From contig JAYMSP010000474.1 in NCBI GenBank assembly GCA_036897095.1, positions 1 to 50,234 of the forward strand: DNA of 50,234 nucleotides. The letters run 5' to 3'. Numbering within the stretch: the first letter of the stretch is position 1; the number at the start of each line of letters is the position of its first letter. Under the pieces are notes generated by a model, which saw nothing but the letters and a program-made list of their open reading frames with translations, was not told where the DNA came from and searched no databases. The stretch is from Plantago elongata. Taxonomy: Eukaryota > Streptophyta > Magnoliopsida > Lamiales > Plantaginaceae. The position numbers and the translations under genes are program-made. Shown here piece after piece: positions 33,488 to 46,223 of the stretch.

Positions 33488-33499
33488 TTAAGGCGTTGG

Positions 33500-34838
33500 T
33501 TGAAATACCTGTTGAATTAAAATGTAGCTTGGAATTGGGGTATAGAGTTGAATAAGTCTAAGATGTTGAAAGACTTGAGGGGTTTCATAGCTTTTATAGT
33601 CTTCATTAGTCTCCCCTATTGGTCACTTGGACATGGAATTATTAAAATGATGTAGTTTTTCTAACGCATATTGGTAGAGAAGTGTTAATTAACAATACAA
33701 AATTGTAAAATGCAACAGCAGGGATAGACCTTCTATTAATGTTGCTCCAAGTGGACAAGAACTCTCCAACTTGGATTGAATGTCAGTCTTCTCCAAACTC
33801 CAGATGAATTTCTTGAACAACAACTTGCATTTTTGGTGGCTTCCTTGATCTTATGGAAAGCCTTTTGAACTTCATATGTTTGCACAACTACAATTGAGTT
33901 TTTGTGTGGTTTTGTACACTAATACGCAACTGGGATTGAGATATGGAGAAGGAGGTGATTTGATAATGAAATACGATTAAAAGAACCAAGATTTGATTCC
34001 ATCCTTATTTTTTCACTTGCATTCATTTGAAATGTATAACATTTGATTTGTGACAGTAGTACAGTCATATTGATTGATTTTAGTTAGAAATGAGTCCATG
34101 TTGCCCGTCTTTGATTGTACACTGGGAACGTGCAGGAATTCAATTGTTGGACAAACTTCTCGCATGTCCAACCATGTGATTAGTTGAAACTCCGACATAC
34201 AAGTACTCAACTTGGAGTTGATCCAGCATGTCAACAGCTAGTAGCCCGTTCAGAAACTCTTGCTTGGCTCAAAGTGAATGAACTCTAGCCTGGGAGTCGT
34301 TTCAGAGTAGTTTACAAGTTCTCAAAGAACCGGACATGGCTGGCAGATGCATATGTACATCATATTGCAAAGAACACCTGTAAGGACTAAGAACCAGAGG
34401 CACACTAGAGTACCATACTAGTATGACGAACCAGTTGGCTATACCGGAGGTCTTAACCATCATTCCCAGCTACCCCCTTGGTTAAAATAGATTATTGCCA
34501 CTGATATGTACATGTACTTAGTCCACATTTTCACAATGCATTGGCTTACTTTCCAACATATCACCACAAGTTGCTCATAAACTGTCAAATATTTTATTTT
34601 TTAGGTCTAAAGTAACATAAACTACAACGCGGCTGGTATGTTCACAGTAATCAGGCTAGAATCACAAATTTTGCACAAATGAAAGGAGATACACAGAAAA
34701 ACTTTAAGAAGTACAAACTCTAAAACTTCCAAGTCTCAGGTTCGCCATGAACCCCCAACCAACGCAAGACTTCCAGATGTAAACCAGTTTGAAGAACTAT
34801 TAAGTAAAGAAATCCACATTTCTTCCTGTAGTTGAGTT
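33500..34838. other. Intergenic downstream of the PMP22 gene
   Basis: Contains the second copy of the 32510-type repeat (33725-34020). No gene is supported. The part next to 34838 is presumably the 3' UTR. Confidence 0.5.
33725..34020 (+). repeat. Divergent direct repeat, copy 2
   Basis: Partner of 32510-32760 with the same block order; the copies are about 1.2 kb apart. Confidence 0.65.
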
Positions 34839-37461
34839 TTATTTTTTCTTCTGAGCCAAAGACTTTGCTGCTCTTAGATTCAGAAATATCGCCCTGGAGA
34901 GACAGATATGCAAGGATGGTAAATTACCAGTGCTTCTCGATAAGATGCAAAGCTCTTGGACAGAATTCAAGAAAATAACTAAGTACATACCAGAAACAGG
35001 CAACAGAACTTTGAAGAATAACCCGAAACTGTAGTGGCACATATTGATGATTTATCCATCCAACAACTGGCCAAAACTAGAATAAGGCAATAATCAGTTC
35101 AGCCCTTACTGATTCTTGCGAAAGGTTTAATTAACAAGCTTAACACATAATTTAATCTAGCTTACTGTCCATGCTGTATACTGCACGGTCGGATATTCCT
35201 TCTTGATTTTGGATTTCACATGGATCCACGGTCTCCCTGTGCACATTGCAACATTAAAATCAGTAGAAATTTTCTTTACAGATCTTAAATATGCTATGCA
35301 ACTATAATCTAAGAAAATTAAGCAAGTCAAGATAGGATATTGGTTTTTCAGAATAAAGAAATCCAAGTAATGGAAAATATAGGTTCCACCACATTATCAA
35401 ATTTGTTGGGTTAAATTTGAATTTTGTCAATAAAGTAAATCACACTCATAGGAGCTCATCCCTTTCCATTTTCTAAATGAGCTCCTCGAGGGGAAAACAA
35501 AAAAAGGCACAATTGCACCATAGTGAACAGCACAACTCCAAATTGCCCAAGCGGCTATTGATAAGCTGAGAACCTACTACATAGACTCACCTTCTATAAC
35601 CAACCCATAGTAGAGCATGAAAAAGAAATTGTTCCAAGGGGAAATTGTCAACTGCTCGAGCAGCACCTGAAATGAATCCATTCCAGAATAGTTCTTTAAT
35701 AACCGAGTATAACACTCACATAGTCATGTTCATCAATAGTGCTACAGATGATTGTAAGAAGATAACAGAATAGAGCATGCCCTCACATACCTTCTTTCCT
35801 ACTGTTTTCGGATCCTTCTTCCCCTTAAAAATTTTGTCCAGTAATATATGAAAATAATGGCCTAATGGTCCCAGATAGGCAGCACCAAAAATCTGTCGTG
35901 CATCAAAAGTCAAATAACAAGTAAGAACAACAAAATGCTAAATTTCAATAAGTTGGATGAGAAATAAGTTCATACTTAAATAGAGATCTAATATGTAATA
36001 TTATTAGTCAAAAGGTGAACAAGTGGAAGCACAACCCAAGCAAGTAATGTGGAACATAAGGGAAACACACTATGACTATAACTATGTTGACGCAACAGCA
36101 CAGAAGTGATCTTCATTATTCACGTGAAACGAAATAGCTAATAAAGCCGAAAGTGCACCCAAAAATCTACATCTGGTATGTATGGAGGAAAAGCAATGTT
36201 TGCAATTCATTCTAGTTTCACTTTTTAAATAGAGGAAACTAGCGAAAAGAAAATTGCATAAACTAGCTCACAAATGCAATTCCACCTTGTTATGTTTGTT
36301 GAGTGCTTGACTTTAAAGCTAATGAATATGCAACTTTACATGTATCAGAGTTCATATATCTCATTATCTATCACTTCGCCATGATTTTTCATTTACCTCA
36401 TCCGGATATCCTTCAAAAAAAAATTCAACACCAGGGCCATACCCACGCTCAAACTAAGTTTCATTTCGAACTGAGAATATACTTCAGCAGCATAACAATA
36501 CAACTTCAATTCTACAAATGATGTGGAAATTAAAATCTCGCAAATGTCCACATAATTATAGAATCATTAATTAAATGGTTAATGATAAGTCAACTATACT
36601 TCCCATTCAGAAGCCAATATTTTCCAAAAAATACAGCGCAATATGAGATACTTAATACAAAATGGACCGTCAATTTTTTAATAGGTTAAGACTTGACCTC
36701 TACCTGCTCTACACAAATCCTAAGAAGACCAATAAGAGCAAGTGTCCATTTCCAACTACCAGTCAAACATCAACAGTATAGATCAAGAATTACAGTTTTA
36801 CCCAAAAAAGACTTGAACTTGTCATACTTCTAGATCAGAGAAACAGAGTGAATTAAATTGGAAGCCATTGACACAGTCTGCAGGAAAATGCAAAATATTT
36901 TTAAAACTGTTCTGCAGTAAATGAATCCATCACCAATCATAAAGCCTAACTACTTTTATACAATATACAGGTAGGAGCTTACCCATTCTTTTTGTTCTCT
37001 GATTTGGCAGAGAAAGCCATGGAATTAAACACTAAATAGACCATATTCCATATACAACACCAAATGATCTGTCTGACTGTCTCATACTCATTTATGAGCA
37101 TCAAAAGAGGAAGAAAAAAATCCTCATTTAGACCAGAAAAGTAAAGAACAATACCACTTTGAGAAGAAGGCGTTTGAGTTGAAGTTTGGGAATCCCTGTG
37201 AGCTTTTGTGCTGCTATGTCACTGATGGCAGACAACACTCCAGCCGTTATCACCTAAAAACCAAAACCCAGAAATTAAAAATCAAATCTTTGATATCATC
37301 ACGCCCAAAAATCAGTCTTGACAAAAGAAAATTGAATTGAACTGGCCGGAACGATCAAGAAAAGGGGGAAAATGAAAGAAAGGTGAGACCTTTGTTCTCA
37401 AAGGGTGTTGTTGGAGCTGAGTCAAGTACTTCTGCAATCCCACCTTTGCTACTGATCCCAT
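34839..37461 (-). CDS. PMP22: Peroxisomal membrane protein of the Mpv17/PMP22 family
   Basis: Seven exons on the minus strand: 37461-37390, 37253-37155, 35892-35791, 35666-35591, 35236-35166, 35076-34991 and 34893-34839. They total 561 bases, 186 residues; Arabidopsis PMP22 is 190. Every junction is GT-AG and phases agree. The start MGSVAKVGLQKYLTQLQQHP matches the PMP22 N-terminus (LQ.YL.QLQQHPLRTK), so I chose 37461 and not the in-frame codon 99 bases upstream. Family blocks follow: AGVLSAISDIAAQKL, YLGPLGHYFHILLDKIFKGK, EQLTISPWNNFFFMLYYGLV, RPWIHVKSKIKKEYPTVQYT, AWTFWPVVGWINHQYVP and FLNLRAAKSLAQKKK. These are four-helix integral membrane proteins of the peroxisome; the basic stretches are the kind used in peroxisomal targeting. 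The third intron boundary (35893-37154) is the longest. Confidence 0.95.
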
Positions 37462-38345
37462 CCTTGATTCTCTTTTTCCTGCCCAAACTCTTTGCTGTGT
37501 TTTTTTTTTTTGGTGGTCAACTGGAATAGTACGGAGAGAGCAAGAAAAGAGAATGCCCAATTAGACTCTGAAATGTGAGAGATACATATGGAGTACCAAG
37601 ATATTTCTAATGTGTACTTACTATCCTGTGACTTTTGAACCTATAGATGGGGACTTTAGATTATAGTACGACCTTTATTGGTTAGAATGGCGGATGGAAC
37701 GAGAGTGTTACTTGAGTTGTTACAACTTAGTATAGTTTTTTCTGACTAAAAGTCTTTAAAGTTGTAAACTTTAGACTAGCATATTCTGTTACATCTTTTT
37801 GTCCATGTTTATGTTTATGTTTATGCAAGACTTGAGGCAACATTAGGCCAATTGAGTCACAGTTGAAAAAACAAGCCTTCAAATCCTGCAAGAGAACGGC
37901 ACCCTCTTTTCCTGGTAGTCCAGTTCCCGGTAGTCAAGTACATATAGTCTTTACATGAAGCCGACTTTTACTATCCCGTGATCCTTCCGCCCCATTGGAA
38001 AGATTTTTTTCTGTGGCGTATTTGATCATGAATTACTCAGTAACCTATACCAGTGAAAACAATCTGAAAGGGAACAAACAGTGATTCAAAAGATGCTCAT
38101 TTCTCTGTTTGTCTTTGTCACTATGTCCCCTTTGTATTTCCACATCTACAAATTTTAGTATATATTCAGTGTGCTGTTCCAGAACTCCCACAAGGCCATA
38201 ACAAACAAGCACAAGTAGTGAATCAACACATAAATTGATCAAAGAAAGGAGGTTGGTTACATTTGCTTCAGTATTTTCCATTCACCAAAAACAAAGCATT
38301 TTAAAGTTACAACTGTCACTGGAAATCTCAAGAATCAAAAGACAG
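37462..38345. other. Intergenic: PMP22 upstream / T-protein 3' region
   Basis: Holds the PMP22 promoter and 5' leader and the 3' UTR of the next gene. No additional gene seen. Confidence 0.55.
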
Positions 38346-40801
38346 TTATGAAGATGGCTTGTAATACTTGGTGGGAACAAAAGGCATTTTTGTGATTGCT
38401 CCATCATGAGCCTTCCCTCTAACCACAATCTTCACTTTGGTCCCGTTCTTGTGGTTTCCGGATTTCACATATCCCATGGCAATATTCTTCTTGAGGCAGG
38501 GGCTGAATCCTCCACTTGTCACTTCTCCAATGTTCTCTCCCTTCTCATTCTGAATCTCACTGTGACTTCTGGCAGGTGGCCCGACAGCCAAAATTCCAAC
38601 TCGCCTGATTGAGGGCCCATCAGCAATTTGTTTCAGTATCACTTCTGCACCAAGGAATCCTCCTTCAGCCCTTCTTCTCTTGCCAATGGCCCATGTAAGT
38701 CCTGCTTCAACAGGAGTTATGTGCTGCTCCATGTCATTGCCGTACAAGCACAAACCGGCTTCCAGGCGGAGACTGTCTCTAGCACCCAATCCAGTTAATC
38801 TGACCTTTCCCTCAGATTTGTCAAGAATGGCTTTTGCGAGATCTACTGCATTCTCGTTAGGAACTGATATTTCGAAGCCATCTTCACCAGTGTACCTGAA
38901 ATTTGTTCACAACTCATAAGGTTACAAATGCCTACATATTTAGCAAACTGGCCCAGGAATCAAGGACATGACTCCGGAATTTAAATAGGCAGCTGAAAGA
39001 GTTTCAAAAGGCACCCAACAATGCGTTTTTATGGTTTATGCTTATTCTGTTTCAGAAAAAAGTTGACCAGAAGCCATAAAATCCAATCCACAAAACAATA
39101 AAAAATGGTTTAAAAGAAACAAATTGCTATTAAACTGCTATTTAAGGAGACACTTTCTAATCAGTTCAGCAGAGATAAATATCAATATGCAAATATAATT
39201 GAGGCAGTATAGAATCACTAGTAAACATGGAAAAATGAGCATCCGAAAATCACCAATTTGTACAACCATATTACCATATTGACCAAGAAACAAACTATTT
39301 AAAGAGGAAAAAAAAGAAAAAAAATCTTTTCCTGCTTCAATCAAACTCAAATAATGATTTACACTTCAAGAAAAATGCATAAATGAGATGAACATACCCA
39401 GTTCTTGTGAGGTAGCACTGAACACCATTGATGTCCAAAATTTTGAAGTCACTGAAGTATAACTTGCTGAGGTCCTCCTTTGTAAGGTGTTGCAAAACAG
39501 GGGCAGCAAGAGGTCCCTGCACCAGAGATGTTGAGGAAATATATATAAGTGATAGAACATTCACAGAAGAGTGCATCATTACATTGAAATCAGAGAATAT
39601 TCATTAACCAATTTGATTGTAAAAATCCTAGTTACTTCATTTTGGCCTCAGGGATATAGGAATTGCATAAAGATACAACTTTGATATTGGAGTAGTATAT
39701 AGTGTCCAGCCAAACAGAGCTACAAATGGTGACATTACCAAACACACCCTCAAGACGGATGCAAAATGAACTTAATATAATCGTAGTGGAAAACCATAAA
39801 GATAAATAATACTAGTACATCAGTTTTCGCAAATTCCAAACAACCAAAAAAATAAATCAAACATCAGGATTAACAAATTCAAAAATCCATAAAGACAAAT
39901 CATACATCAGGATTAGAATGCCCAAAGTAACTATTCAAGACAAGAGCGATGTTGATGCAGCTAATCATGCTCTAGAAACAAAATAGATAACAGTTTGACA
40001 TTCATCAATGAGGGAACCTTTAATGAATACCTGCATAATAACATATTGCTGGCTATAATGCATAACTATGTTGATGCAGGTTTTTGTAATTTGAGTAGGA
40101 TTGGATAAATGATGTACAGAAATCATGTAAAATCAATCAATTTCAACTAGAAGGAGATGTGACCAGCCAGCATCATTGGCCAAACACAAGTAATCAGATG
40201 AGAAACATAGATGTCAAGAAACTTAATGTTGATAATTGACCTGTAGAGCCAAAAGGGACCTCTCGTCATGGATGTGCCACGAAACATCACCACCTTTTGA
40301 TGTGAATGACTTCATGTGTTCCTCAATATGGGCAAGATCTTTGTCTCTGCAACCCGCGTTCACAACCAAGTAGATATGTTCATTCGTAACCTTGGTGATG
40401 ACTGAGTCATCAATTGCACCACCCTTCTCATTAGTGAATACAGTCAAGCTACCAGTACCAGGTGCAAGACCAGCCACATCAGCAACTACAAGCTTCTCAA
40501 GAAAAGGAATGCAATCCTTTCCCTTAAGGCTCAAACCACACATATGTGCCACATCAAACAGGCTACCATTCTCCCTGCAGTTCAAAGTAGAGTCCATGAT
40601 CGAGTCCTTGTACTGGATTGGCATACTCCAACCAGCAAAGGGCACCATCTTCCCTCCATGAGCAACATGGAAGTCATAGAGAGCCGTCTTTTTTAGATCG
40701 GCTTCAGACGCGAATCCTCGTCGGGTGATGGTTTTCTTTTCAGCCTGTGCCAAACGGCGTGTGATCGACTGACTAAGCTGCCAAAATCCCCCTCCCCTCA
40801 T
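38346..40801 (-). CDS. GDCST: Aminomethyltransferase, mitochondrial (glycine cleavage T-protein)
   Basis: Three exons on the minus strand, 40801-40241, 39516-39398 and 38895-38346, give 409 residues; the pea protein is 408. T-protein transfers the methylene group of the aminomethyl-lipoyl H-protein to tetrahydrofolate, releasing ammonia, in the mitochondrial glycine decarboxylase complex of photorespiration. The start [20 protein letters not shown] matches the conserved plant presequence; the mature part begins near [20 protein letters not shown]. Further blocks are [54 protein letters not shown] across the second join, [20 protein letters not shown] and [20 protein letters not shown]. All are intact. 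An AG acceptor-like site 10 bases before the ATG may mark a 5' UTR intron (inference). Confidence 0.97.
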
Positions 40802-40811
40802 CTTCGTAAAT

Positions 40812-41640
40812 CTGCTTTCAAATGCAGAGATTCCCAAAAAAATTACACTGACATAAATTATATCACCATCACATTCAGCACCAAAAATCAATGCAGCATT
40901 AATGTTGCTATTTTTCAGCATAGATTAAAACATCAAAACACAATCTTTTACAGTCCAATAGTACGAAACATAACCAAGAAGTTGATGAGTCACAAACCAT
41001 TATCATCATATGCATCAACCAAATCCAATGCAGTATACTGAAAGGTCAAAAAAACACATCTTTGGCATTCAGCCATTCATTAACAGGAATAATCTGTAGA
41101 TTATGTACATAGCATAAACAAAAAGTTGATGAAACATCACAAATTGTCATCAAAATCCAATCTTTTCAAATCTGCATTACTCCAAATCCTAACAAATGAA
41201 GCATTATCACAAAAACCCACATACACACAATACAATTCAAGAATCAGATCTCAGTATTGAATTGAATAAGAGTGTACAGAAACAAGAGTGTACCTTGAAA
41301 ATAATTATCGTAGTTCTTGGAAAAAGGTTAGGTGGTAACTCAAAACAGCATATTTCTAGTAAAGAACAATTGGGTTGTTGATCAGAACAATTGGATTATT
41401 CTATTTGGTGATAAAGGGAATCGTGAATTATAGTAATGGGAAGAAAAGAAAATGGTTTGGTGGGGCGTAGATAGTAGTGGGTGGAGGAGATTTCATGCTC
41501 GAAATAGAGAGTCATCTTCAGTGAGTGGTGATACGGTTTTCAATTACCCAAATCTCAGACGAGTGCTTGTCATCTTCTCTTGTTTGCTGTGAGACGAAGG
41601 AAAAGGAACCCTTTTTACACTCACTCTCCCTGTCAAATAT
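40812..41640 (-). promoter_or_regulatory. T-protein 5' leader/promoter region
   Basis: No coding sequence. A pyrimidine-rich leader (TTCCTTTTCCTTCGTCTCAC on the minus strand near 41600) and the acceptor-like GAAAGCAG at about 40812 are consistent with a 5' UTR that contains an intron. Transcript data are needed to place the start. Confidence 0.35.
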
Positions 41641-41649
41641 GTTTTCCTT

Positions 41650-42449
41650 CTAGGTTAAAGTGTAACTCGGAGAACTAATCGATCAAAGTTCGATCTTTAA
41701 GGCGATGCTATATTGATTCGAGTGGCCGAACCAAGCTAGTTCGAGAGGGTTACTTGACGACTCGACTTGCCCTCTTCATTAGGAGTGTGGAAATTGATTT
41801 TGGGTGAATTACAAACTAGTACTATTCGAAATTCTTTACCACACATAGACCAAAATTTAGAGCTTATAGGAGGAATGTTGAATGAATTTATGTGGAATGT
41901 CACCAAAACTTGTTCAAACTGTACCTTTCAGTTTTTTCGGAACGAATGTATCTTGAATAAAAAAATTGTTATAGGTTTCGAATGTGAAAACAAGTGTTCG
42001 ATTGTATACTCAAAAAAATTGTGATGCCATTGATCGACAATTAATCTCTTTGATGGAAAAGATCTAGTACTCTGGTAAGAGTGTTACAGGAGACATACAT
42101 GATGAGTGTTTGCGTTGAGTTCACAAACAAGTCATAAAAGAATCGACTACGAAGTTCTTAGAAGGTGTTGTATATTGTCTTCTATGTAGATGTACTTCAT
42201 AACATCTTCTGATAATTTCTTAATAGAGCACAGCCTTTAAAATTTTCTGAACAAGATTTACGATTTAAATCTTTTAATTGCACAAGAGGTATAATTTGGT
42301 TGATATTCATAATGACAATATAAAAACCATTCTTATTAGATATCGACCGAAATCATATTTATGATATTTATTTTTTGAAATTTCGCACATAATGAATGTT
42401 CAACTTACAATAATAACCAATATATAATATTTATAATGTGCCATCTAGT
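41650..42449. other. Intergenic, no gene recognised
   Basis: An 85-codon frame at 41767-42024 exists but has no signal peptide, no recognised domain and no clear promoter. I do not call it a gene. Confidence 0.5.
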
Positions 42450-43037
42450 TTTGCTTCTGGCCATTTTCAAACTCACTAGGGACCTGCAAGTAACAAAATT
42501 GAAAAAAAAAATCAACATAAGCAAAACATCTTTACAACTTAAAAGGAGGCTTATTTGTGGAATAGAAAATTTACTTTTATTTCACTAATTCAGCTACTTA
42601 TTTTTTACTTTCCTTTTAAAAAAATTGTTATTAAAAATAGTTTTAAATTGACGTTATTAAAAACCCCTCGATTGTTTTCCATTAAAAGAAAAGGCACGGT
42701 AAAAAGACTTACGTGCTACAAAATGGCACACGAGTTGTGATATGGCATTGACTAGGAAGAGCCTTGGCCTTTTCTGGATTAACACCAACAACATTTTTAA
42801 AGCAAACAAATAGTTCTCTTCGATTATCAATGTTATCAGCACGATCATTAACTGTTTGAAGACCCCCACAACAAGGAACGGTAGAGCTACCAATTTTGTC
42901 AGTTAAATACGATATGCATGGTGTTAAAGCTTCTATAGCTTCCCCACAAGGGATTGTTTCCATTGTCGGGCTAAAAGTCAAGGTACAAATTAATATTAGA
43001 ATTGTAATTTTTGAGCAACATGTAATTTTTTAGTCAT
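42450..43037 (-). pseudogene. Non-specific lipid transfer protein, damaged copy 1
   Basis: The minus-strand frame reads TIPCGEAIEALTPCISYLTD, SSTVPCCGGLQTVNDRAD, NRRELFVCFKNVVGVNPEKA and LPSQCHITTRVPFCST, the nsLTP pattern C..C..CC..CxC..C..C. nsLTPs are small secreted lipid-binding proteins held by four disulphides. Two defects are visible. First, from the expected ATG (43037) the signal peptide starts MTKKLHVAQKLQF and stops, while ICTLTFSP continues in another frame, so one base is lost or gained. Second, the fifth cysteine (of CxC) is Phe: ELFVCF. The exon end with GTAAGT (after 42713) and an acceptor at 42485 are kept. Partner: 48770-49320. Confidence 0.85.
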
Positions 43038-43394
43038 AATTATATGTTACTTGCTTAAGTGATTGTGTGTTATTTCGTGATGGGTGGAAGAAATTGTATA
43101 TTTTGTGATGAAAAGTATGAAACATAGTAATATATAATGCATTGTAGGGAGTTGAAAAGGTAAAATATGGCATAGGAGAGTATATGTTTTAGCTTATGTT
43201 TGATAGAGGTCATATGACAATATGATAATGCAAAAGTGATAGATATTATTATAACAAATGGAGTACTTTTGCACTCCACCCTCCTTTTAGATGGCATGTA
43301 AATAAATATGATTTAAAAATTATCATGACAAGCACTATGGGCCTTAGTTTGACAATGGTAAAAGGTTGTATTCACCGTTCTATATAAACATTAC

Positions 43395-43554
43395 GGGGAT
43401 GTTTGGATGGGGATTTAAATATCCTCCATTTAACTCGATAAACAGTGATTTGGCCTAAAATATACTTAAAATACCCCACTCAAATGTCCATCAAAACACA
43501 ATTTTCATCAAAATCCATCCAAATGTACACTCAAATGTCCATCCAAACAGCCAC
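43395..43554. mobile_element. Tourist-like MITE, 160 bp
   Basis: The ends GGGGATGTTTGGATGGGGAT and GTCCATCCAAACAGCCAC are inverted, with TAC on both sides (43392-43394, 43555-43557). GGG..TGTTTGGAT ends and 3-bp TSDs fit PIF/Harbinger-derived MITEs, although TAC is not the usual TTA/TAA. Confidence 0.65.
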
Positions 43555-43958
43555 TACATTTTAAAATAGTACTACAAATTTTCATCTCATTATACGCTTG
43601 TTTTAAATAAATAGTATTCTACAATGTTGATATATAGTAATACTTTAAAAATTTCCAAGACATATAATACTTCAAAATAACCACGAAAACTTTCAAATTA
43701 TAATGAATAAGTTCAAATATTTTAATTTTAATATTTCATATTTTTTAATTTAAAAAGAAAAGACGGAGAAAAATTAAGAACCAAAACTCTGAAGCTCCAA
43801 GCTCCATGATACGTTTGGTTCATGATCATATATATCTTGTGAAGTTTTATGTGTCATCAGTAAATATTCAGCTCATGAACAGTAAATAGATAAGTCTAAA
43901 AAAAATTTAAATAATTAACCAGTAAATTTTTAACATGTTATTTTGTGACTTTGGCCTA

Positions 43959-44166
43959 TTTAGCAAAACTAGCTGAAAATGTAGCTAATAGCTGAAAAGG
44001 TAACTGGTAGCTGAATAATTAGCTGGTTAGGTAGTTTTTTTTTCAACAAGCTAACTAAGTTAGCTTGTCAAACCAACTAGTTTTTTAAGTTAGTTTGTTT
44101 GAAAAGTTGTGCTTTTACGTAACGAGCTTCTTATTAAAAAGAGTTCATAAAGCTGAAAAATTAGTG
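43959..44166. repeat. AGCT-rich dispersed repeat, copy 2
   Basis: Same family and orientation as 33291-33487: TTTAGCAAAACTAGCT at one end, TTACGTAACGAGCTTCTTAT near the other. Confidence 0.65.
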
Positions 44167-44169
44167 GTA

Positions 44170-44632
44170 AAGAGATACTTTACTTCAATTCATATCCAAT
44201 CCAATAAAATTTGTCATAGCCCGCCTTTATTTATTTATCCGTAAAAATATTGACTAATAAAATCGTGTCACATCTAAGTCCAAATGAAATTTCTCTATGA
44301 AATTTCTCAGCTCAATAAATATAAAAGATTGTCCAAAGTAATTATGAGATCTTACCGATGAAATATGAAATTTTAATAGAAAGAGAAAAAGAAAATGCAT
44401 TTCACTCTCCTATATGAAACCGGTTTTAAAAATCTAAACTTTTATTGCAGTTTCTAGTTTGTCATTCTATATTTCTATGTAACTGAATATGTAATTTCAT
44501 TGGTGTGAAGTAGAAAAAGTATTGCAACACTTGGAAACATGGAATTGAAAGACAGAAACTTAATTATGTGTCACATTGTGCTAGACTAGTACCACTAGTA
44601 GTTTGTATGTATTAGGAAATAGGCTGTTTGAT
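44170..44632. other. Intergenic downstream of the small secreted protein gene
   Basis: AT-rich, probably including its 3' UTR next to 44632. Nothing else seen. Confidence 0.5.
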
Positions 44633-45019
44633 TCATGGTTGTCCAATATCACCACCACCACCAAGCACAGTATTATCACTACCATTCTCAAGGCTTCCTA
44701 TTGCACCAGTCCCAGTTTGGCTGCCTCCTTGGCTTCTACCAACCCTAGTCGAACTACTACCATCGCTGCTGCTGCTGCCTGAATTTCCAGCCATTGCACC
44801 GTGCCCATGTCTTGCACCGAACCATCTAGGCCAGCCCCAGAACCATGGCCAATGTACACCTAGGAAAATCCTGCCAAAATGAGCTGGGAAATAATGATGA
44901 TAAAAAAACGGCTTCTCTGAATCGAATTCATCATCAGGGCTGGTGAATGATCTGCCATTGGCTGCACAGCAGGCAAATGCTGCTATTACCACGAGGATAA
45001 TTAGCACCTTGTTTGCCAT
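44633..45019 (-). CDS. Small secreted Ser/Gly-rich protein, unknown function
   Basis: A single-exon 128-residue protein. Residues 1-21 (MANKVLIILVVIAAFACCAA) are a clear signal peptide, with cleavage likely near NG-RS. The mature part has an acidic stretch (SPDDEFDSEKP), a striking aromatic/His section around residues 38-70 (YHHYFPAHFGRIF, then HWPWFWGWPRWFG), and a low-complexity Ser/Gly/Thr tail (NSGSSSSDGSSSTRVG, LGGGGDIGQP). No cysteines remain after the signal, so it is not a disulphide-rich peptide. It resembles plant cell-wall glycine-rich proteins in style only; I recognise no domain. A TATA box 75 bases upstream and a compact single-exon frame support it as a real gene. It lies between the two LTP pseudogenes. 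Confidence 0.75.
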   Translation of the reverse strand: MANKVLIILVVIAAFACCAANGRSFTSPDDEFDSEKPFFYHHYFPAHFGRIFLGVHWPWFWGWPRWFGARHGHGAMAGNSGSSSSDGSSSTRVGRSQGGSQTGTGAIGSLENGSDNTVLGGGGDIGQP

Positions 45020-45092
45020 GTTTTGCTTCTTTAATTGATTGTGAATGATCGGAATGGATGGTGAGTGATATTACCCGAGTTGAGTAGTGTGG

Positions 45093-45100
45093 TTTATATA
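45093..45100 (-). promoter_or_regulatory. TATA box of the small secreted protein gene
   Basis: TATATAAA on the minus strand, about 75 bases before the ATG at 45019. Confidence 0.6.
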
Positions 45101-45109
45101 GACTAGCAA

Positions 45110-46223
45110 AATTGTGTTAACAAGTGATCATTGCAAGTTCATGATTGATAAACAAACCGTAAACTAGCCAACTGTATTGATTCAGAATTTTATTACCAAG
45201 TGCACAATGAGTGTGTGAGTACCTACTTCTGGCCTAAATTGCAGTAGTTTTTCTCCAGAAATTTTCATAAAGGCTAATTACAGACATTCAAACTGAGTGT
45301 TTGTTTATCACAGATGAAGTTTTTTAGTTTTAGTCTGATGAAACATGCATAATTGGTGCTCAACTTAGTGTAGCTATCTATATATAAACTATAGCAGCAC
45401 TCTTTAGAATTATGACTTAAATTTGTTGTTTCAAAGAACATGGTGAATTTGTACGTGTAGGCTATCAGGTACTCTAATAGTCTAATGCTACTTACTCTGC
45501 ACAAACTTTCTAGTTTGATGGACCAAGTAGATCAAACACAGGTAAACCATATTAAACTACCAAGAAAAGCTATAGGACAGCAACTAAGATCACAAGTTGC
45601 GATGAACTGTCTCGATTTCTATACGGGTAACTTGTATCTTCCTTGATGAACTTCCTCTTCTATATATTATGTATATGTAGTAGGCGGATAAAGTCCACAA
45701 ATCTTCTTGTTGTTGATGACAATATAGAATCCTGATTTGATGTATATCTTAAACATTCTTCAAGTATCCAAGTTCTAATTGAACTTACATTTCGGTCCAA
45801 ATATTCATTGAACCAAATCCGAGATTAACTCCCAGCAGATGGGTTACAGAACTCACAGATAGTTTGAAGGTATGGGTTTACAAAACTGCAATTTCACTCC
45901 ACTCCTATGTTTCTTTAAAGGTGCACAGAACAGAAAGTTAACTGTCAAACAGTAAAACTGCTTCAACCATTGATAAATTCTCATTCAATGAAGCTCAAGA
46001 AGTTCTTCCCTACAAAACTGCTACTTCTCAACAGAACAAGCTAAAAAGGAAAAAGACCTCTAGAAAACCAAACACCATTCTGCAAGATATGTTTGTACAA
46101 AGATACGGCCAGTAGCAATCTACAACTAGGCAGAAAGCAACAAAACTTCCCTCTGAATTCCCAGGGGCCAAAAACCTACAAGGTCCCCATTTCTATACTG
46201 AAGTTGCATGATACATCATCCCA
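45110..46223. other. Intergenic, promoter side of the secreted protein and 3' side of APR
   Basis: No additional gene. The last 150-250 bases are likely the APS reductase 3' UTR. Confidence 0.55.

Noticed and set aside
37462..37560. Longer N-terminus for PMP22 (82-codon open frame)
   Set aside because: The upstream extension is Lys/Arg/Thr-rich with no family similarity. The ATG at 37461 matches the PMP22 start.
34839..40801. PMP22 next to glycine-cleavage T-protein as a photorespiration cluster
   Set aside because: Peroxisome and mitochondrial glycine metabolism are linked, but two neighbouring plant genes with separate promoters do not make a cluster. PMP22-type proteins have no specific photorespiratory role that I know of.
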